64,000 nt of DNA from contig CM055092.1 in the NCBI GenBank assembly GCA_029204225.1, positions 15,214,059 to 15,278,058 of the forward strand, written 5' to 3'. Shown here in pieces: positions 59,158 to 64,000 of the stretch (the first letter of the stretch is position 1; every line of letters begins with the position of its first letter). The notes under the pieces are model-generated. The model ran no database searches. It saw only the letters and a program-made list of their open reading frames with translations, and was not told the DNA's origin. Both the position numbers and the translations under genes were made by a program. The DNA is from Diphasiastrum complanatum. Lineage: Eukaryota; Streptophyta; Lycopodiopsida; Lycopodiales; Lycopodiaceae.

Positions 59158-60856
59158 TGTACATAGGTGGATCTCACACATGTGAATCCATGTTTCCATG
59201 TGTGTAGGCTACCCTAGATAGGTTAGATACCATTCATAGGGTTGTTAGGTTTGTTTGGTCATAATTCCTAAATTATAGGACCAAATTCCTTGAATCATGG
59301 ACATGGTTGATCTACCTAGCCACCAACTTGGCAAAACTCTAGGGTTAGGTAAGATTGACAAATTAGGGCAAAAATAGTCAATCATCTTCCTTATTACATG
59401 CTGGATTTTCACCTAACTTGAGAGGAGAACATCCCTAGTGTACATACAATCTATCTTTCCATAGTGAGGAGATAGGTTTTTGAAAGCACATTGGCAATCT
59501 TTAGTTCCTTCTACATTTGTCTTGAGTTTTTGTAAATGATTTGCTATCTAAACTTGATTACACTTAAATCTTTGATAATAGGCTGTATTGGAGGCCATAC
59601 CACACACACGTGGGGTCAAAATTCCATGTTTGATCAAAGGTTTTGATTGCTCTTGATTGTGGTGCTTTTCTAGATCAAGATCTTGTGACTAGTTTTGCAA
59701 TAGATAGGTGTATCAATCAATAAATCACTCTTGGAGCCTTATGTAGGTTCATTTATGGTCCTTAGTACCGTAATTTTCAGCATGGTATTAGATCCAAGTA
59801 CAAGAGGATAATCATTGATTAATAAATAAAAATCCATTTTTAGCAAGTTGTTGCCTAAAAAGCTACTCTTAAGAGGGTGAGTTTAAATCAAGTCTTAGGT
59901 TGAAGATTTGGGATCCAAACTTGGTGAGGGTTAGCAGTTGTACTTCCCACATGTGTGGGCACCTCTGTACCAGATCCAAAAAATTTGAGTTTACACCATC
60001 TTGATGAGTTTTTTGGTGCTAAAGCATCAAAGTATGGTTGCCACCAATTAGATTTGGCGTAGTGTCATGAGATCTAATTATTTGAGGCTGAGTTCAAGGC
60101 CTTTAAATGTGTTTTACAAGTCTTGAAGAAAAATCAAGAAGAGGCAAAGAGATTTAGCCATTTTTTTGTCCAAAAACTTGTAAAATTGACTTGATTTGAT
60201 AGTTCCTTGATAGAATCTCATCCTATGGCCATTCTATCTTTGTGAGGGAGTGTGGGGGCTGTGAGTAGAAGTCCAAAGAGATGTACATAGGTGGGTTCCA
60301 CACATGTAAATCCATGTTTCCAAGTGTGTAGGCCACCCTAGGTAGGTTATATATCATTCATAGGGTTAGTTAGGTTTGTTTAGTCATAGTTTCTAAATTA
60401 TAGGACCAAATTCCTTGAATCATGGAGATGGTTGATCTACCTAGCCACCAACTTGGCAAAACTCTAGAGCTTGGTAAGATTGAAAAATTAGGGGGAGAAG
60501 ATCCTTTATGTACATACAATCTATCATTCTATAGTGAGGAGATAGTTTTTTGAGAGCACATTGGCAATCTTGAGTGCTTTCTATATTTGTCTTGAGTTTT
60601 TGTGAATGCTTTGCTATCTAAACTTGATTACAGTTCATCTCCAATAATAGGCTATACTAGAGGCCGTACCACACATGTGTGGGGTCGGAATTCCATGTTT
60701 GAGCAAAGGTTTTGATTGCTCTTGATTGTGGGATCCAATATTGCTTTTCTAGATCAAGATCTTGTGACTAGTTTTGCAATAGATAGGTGTGTCAGTCAAT
60801 CAATCACTCTCGGAGCCTTGGTTCATTTATGGTGGTTAGTACTATACTTTTCAACA
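59158..60856 (+). mobile_element. short non-coding LTR retrotransposon (copia-like deletion derivative)
   Basis: Two direct repeats, 59158-59782 (625 bp) and 60282-60856 (575 bp), both start TGTACATAGGTGG and end CAGCA or CAACA. A decayed primer site TGGTATTAGATCCAAG follows the first at 59783, and a G-rich purine stretch (60241-60280) precedes the second. The internal 499 bp has no ORF. The repeats differ by many substitutions and a deletion of about 50 bp, so the element is old. No matching target duplication is seen. Confidence 0.8.
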
Positions 60857-61889
60857 TTATCTTGCCAAATCCTCCATGATTATGTTAATCCTTTTTTCGT
60901 TGAGGGATTGAACTCACCAATATTCTAAAGTCAATTGACACCACCTGTGCCTTACGAGGATAGCATAGTACTTTTTAAATTGGGTTTTTTTCTCTTTCCA
61001 ATGATATTTGTTGCAGCTAAGTTGTGCTTCCTAATTATTGGGAATTCTGGATTCTTTGAGAGTATAAATCATCCTTGCTATGGTAAATAAAGTATTGAAT
61101 AACTTTTAGATAAGTTGGTTACAATAAAGGACAAAATCTTTGTATATTGAATTTACTTATATCTTGTTTCTCTTTGAGGTTTGCATCTCATCTCATTTTC
61201 ATATTCTATCCATGTGTATCTTCATGTGGTCTTTTTGCTAATGGTAGATCTTTCTGAGAATAGTATGGCAAAGAATTTAGTCGTCCTTAGATTAGTTCTT
61301 TGTATCTTGCCAAGTCAATGCATCAGATAAATCATATGCTTTTAGAAGGCTTCATCAACATGATGTTGCACTTTGAACATTTTGACTTTAATTTGTAGGC
61401 ATTTGTGAAAATTCCTAGATTATAAATGATATCAAGATATCCCACCCTTATGGATCCAAAGACAAAGTCTCCAAGTGGGAGTAATTCATATAAATCTAGA
61501 TTTTTCATATGAGGTGGGTGGCTAATATGACTTTGATTATACTTGTACATAAAGTGTACATGCAGTCAAAAGGATCCAATTATTGGCTACTTTGAGATAT
61601 ACTAAGGTCTTGACTGCATAATTTTTGTTGTCACCAATTCTACAAATTACTGATTTACTATTTTGATTATTAGACAACGCATTATGAGATTGAATATGTA
61701 GGTCATGCCATCACAACATCTAAAATTAAATAGCTTTGATCTCTTAAGTTATGTGTTGTGGGGTATGTGACTATATCGAACGCATCAAACATCTCAGATC
61801 TAAATGTGAACCTGACTTATTACTGATGAGGTCATGATCATGTGGTTCTTAGCCAGTTTGCCAAAATGAATCAGGTGTGAGCTCAAACG
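60857..61889. other. no gene seen
   Basis: AT-rich sequence with no coding or repeat signal that I can support. Confidence 0.5.
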
Positions 61890-62456
61890 TCAAGAACAGT
61901 ATGACATTGCAACAGGCAATGGATGACGCAATACATGAAGAGGATGAGAAATTCAATGATGAGCCACACATTGGTATGTTGTCTTATATAGCAAGGCACT
62001 ACCACAACCTCTACGACTATTGCTTCTATAAATATCAATGCAACTACTGAAAAGGTGATGGATGAGTTCGAGAGACTTGGTCAAAAATAGCAAATTCAGA
62101 TGGCCGAGATGCAAGATAAGTTTGAAACAAAGATAAAGGCATTAGAAGATTAGCATGCCCAACTTACTAAAGCTCGTGAAAAAGAGCCATGTTAGACCTT
62201 TTCTACAAGGGAAACTGTTTGGTGTGTGATTTGTGTTGGTAATCATGCCATGAACAAGTGTCCAACAATCAAATGATGAATGGCTGATACTTATTGTCAT
62301 TTGTGCAATTCTATCGGCCACGAGACAACATTTTGTTCATTTCATCCCAAGATTATGCAACAAAATATCATGAGTATGGCTATCATGAAGGACCAAAGTA
62401 AAAAAACTCCAGATGGTAAGGTGCATGGACTTGGTTATCCAGAATAGTTAGCTCTA
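61890..62456 (+). pseudogene. gag-like remnant with two zinc knuckles
   Basis: The frames read MAEMQDKFETKIKALED (coiled coil), then VWCVICVGNHAMNKCPTIK (C-x2-C-x3-H-x4-C), then TYCHLCNSIGHETTFCSFHP (C-x2-C-x4-H-x4-C). In-frame stops separate them. Paired knuckles after a coiled coil are typical of retrotransposon gag. No pol is nearby. Confidence 0.5.
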
Positions 62457-62738
62457 CCTACTCCTCAAGGACAACAAGCACCTCTAGCTAATATGATGGA
62501 GGAAGAATTGAAGTTGTACATTTGTCTAATATGAACTTGAGATGACACAAATATTACAACCTATGGATGACATTTCCCATTGCCCATGGATGATACTTAA
62601 TTAGAGACTTGATGGGGAGCATGGAAAGAGGAGTGGACCAAGAGGTAGGAAAAGTGTGGAAAAATAGGATGAGATGGGCACTAATTAGTTAAATTTTCAT
62701 GTGGATATGCTATTAGTCACCATGCAATATCTTAGAGC

Positions 62739-62767
62739 GCCCCCCCCCCCCTTCCCCCCCCTGCCCC
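62739..62767. repeat. poly-C tract
   Basis: A C-rich run: a C13 block, TT, C7, then CTGCCCC. It is a likely sequencing and replication trouble spot. Confidence 0.9.
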
Positions 62768-64000
62768 AAACCACTCATACCTTTGTTGTAGTATGATTGA
62801 CCCATACATCTACTAGAATAGTGGAAAGAGAGGGGTTAAGATTTAAGAAAATATATAAAAGTGTAGGGTTTATATTGGCAAAAAGTTTTTTTGTTTGGTT
62901 TGAAGGGGTGCATCGAGGCCATCCATGAACATTTTTGTGCAATATTAGCAAAAATGTGTTGATAAGGGTGAATTTTCATCCAACCAAATGAGTGAAATGG
63001 AACTTCTCTCATCCATAAATGGAATTGACAAGTAAAGATTTGTAGGTCGAAGTTGTATTTTGAGTGTTTTAAATAATGATTTGCTTCAATTGCAAAAGTC
63101 CAACTTGCAACATGTTGGTTATGCTACATATATTTCAGAATGCTAGATTTATCATTGATTGATTATGGTTCTAAGCATTAAAGATTGAATAAAATTGGTG
63201 TCATTGTGAAAGATCATCTATATAGTATTGAGAGATTGGTAGAGTACTCTATTGACTAGATTTGAAAGAACTTCAACATAAAGGAGTTGGAGGTTGTAGA
63301 GACAATCAAGGGTTGTTTTTAAGGTGTGTACTTTAGATATCAATATTATAATTTGCTTATGTGCTATAATATTTTGAAGGTATGCATGATGGAGTATTAT
63401 TTGATGGTGATTTTTATTTGGTTGTAGCAGAATATCCAAAGAGAATTGGAAAATGTGGAGGAAAATTGCAATGGAAAGCGGTTGTATGGATGCATATTGA
63501 TATTGTGGCTAGTGTTTTTGTGAGGTTTAGCACCACTACAACTACATAGTTGTGAGTCGCTTTTTGATTACCTCATTAACTCTCAAGCTATTGTATAGGG
63601 AGAAGATGTTCTCCAACATTGAGCTAGAGATGCGCTAGCAGAAGGCTAGGGGCCAATGAGCAACTAGACCTAGTGGGAAGTGCCAAAGATGTTGCTTGTA
63701 GATACATTTGTAGGTTTTGTTTGTAATTGATTAGTATGTAGTTTTTTTTGCAACACTAGGTAGTACATTCATAGCATGGATGATTTAAGTTTACATTGTG
63801 ATTATTTGCAAAAAATACATTACAACAGTTGTTAAAAAAAAAAACAAGCTAAAACAATGCCCTTTCATATTAGCATGTAATCGCAAAGGGATGACATGGA
63901 TGGATGCATGTACAATGATAGATACCATGTTGGTCATTGGTGCGCAAGTTGAAGGAGATTTAGCGTGCTCCATCATACATAGTGCCATGTTAGTGGTTGC
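62768..64000. other. no gene seen
   Basis: AT-rich sequence without a supported feature up to the right edge. Confidence 0.5.

Overview
This window is nuclear DNA from a land plant with a large, repeat-packed genome. A gymnosperm-like seed plant is my inference; no species can be named from the sequence. The only host gene I can support is the 5' part of a phytoene desaturase gene (PDS, carotenoid pathway, chloroplast) on the minus strand. Exon 1 (50978-51187, transit peptide), exon 2 (39825-39957) and exon 3 (7039-7127) join in frame to 144 codons, about a quarter of the usual enzyme. The reading order is right to left. Intron 1 is about 11.0 kb, intron 2 about 32.7 kb, and intron 3 runs off the left edge (more than 7.0 kb). 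The remaining exons must lie left of base 1.

Nearly everything else is transposable elements, most of them inside the PDS introns. Intron 3 (1-7038) holds hAT transposase fragments, a foldback element with (TA)n arms, microsatellites and a truncated Ty3/gypsy element. Intron 2 holds a stack of insertions: an old chromovirus (G3, 9697-13935), abutted by a Ty1/copia element (C1, 13936-36215). C1 is split by a second copia (C2, 15157-19305) and by a hAT transposon (19693-34511). The hAT carries a near full-length LINE (20271-31600), and the LINE carries a very young chromovirus (G1, 22964-29281). A TRIM-like element and an eroded gypsy fragment follow. Intron 1 holds a second C2-family copia (40966-48851) split by a second young chromovirus (G2, 43227-48712), then a third copia LTR (48976-49587).

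Upstream of PDS (51188-64000) lie a leader with two short upstream ORFs, a promoter region, a tRNA-derived SINE head with tandem repeats, a 198-bp (GT)n(GA)n microsatellite, a short LTR retrotransposon without coding capacity (59158-60856), and gag-like remnants. I see no tRNA, rRNA or CRISPR features.

Insertion order can be read from target-site duplications. G1 has CCGCT on both sides, G2 has CAACT, and the hAT has an 8-bp duplication with one mismatch. The two LTRs of G1 differ at one base and those of G2 at none that I can find by eye, so these insertions are recent. The outer layers are riddled with stops and deletions.
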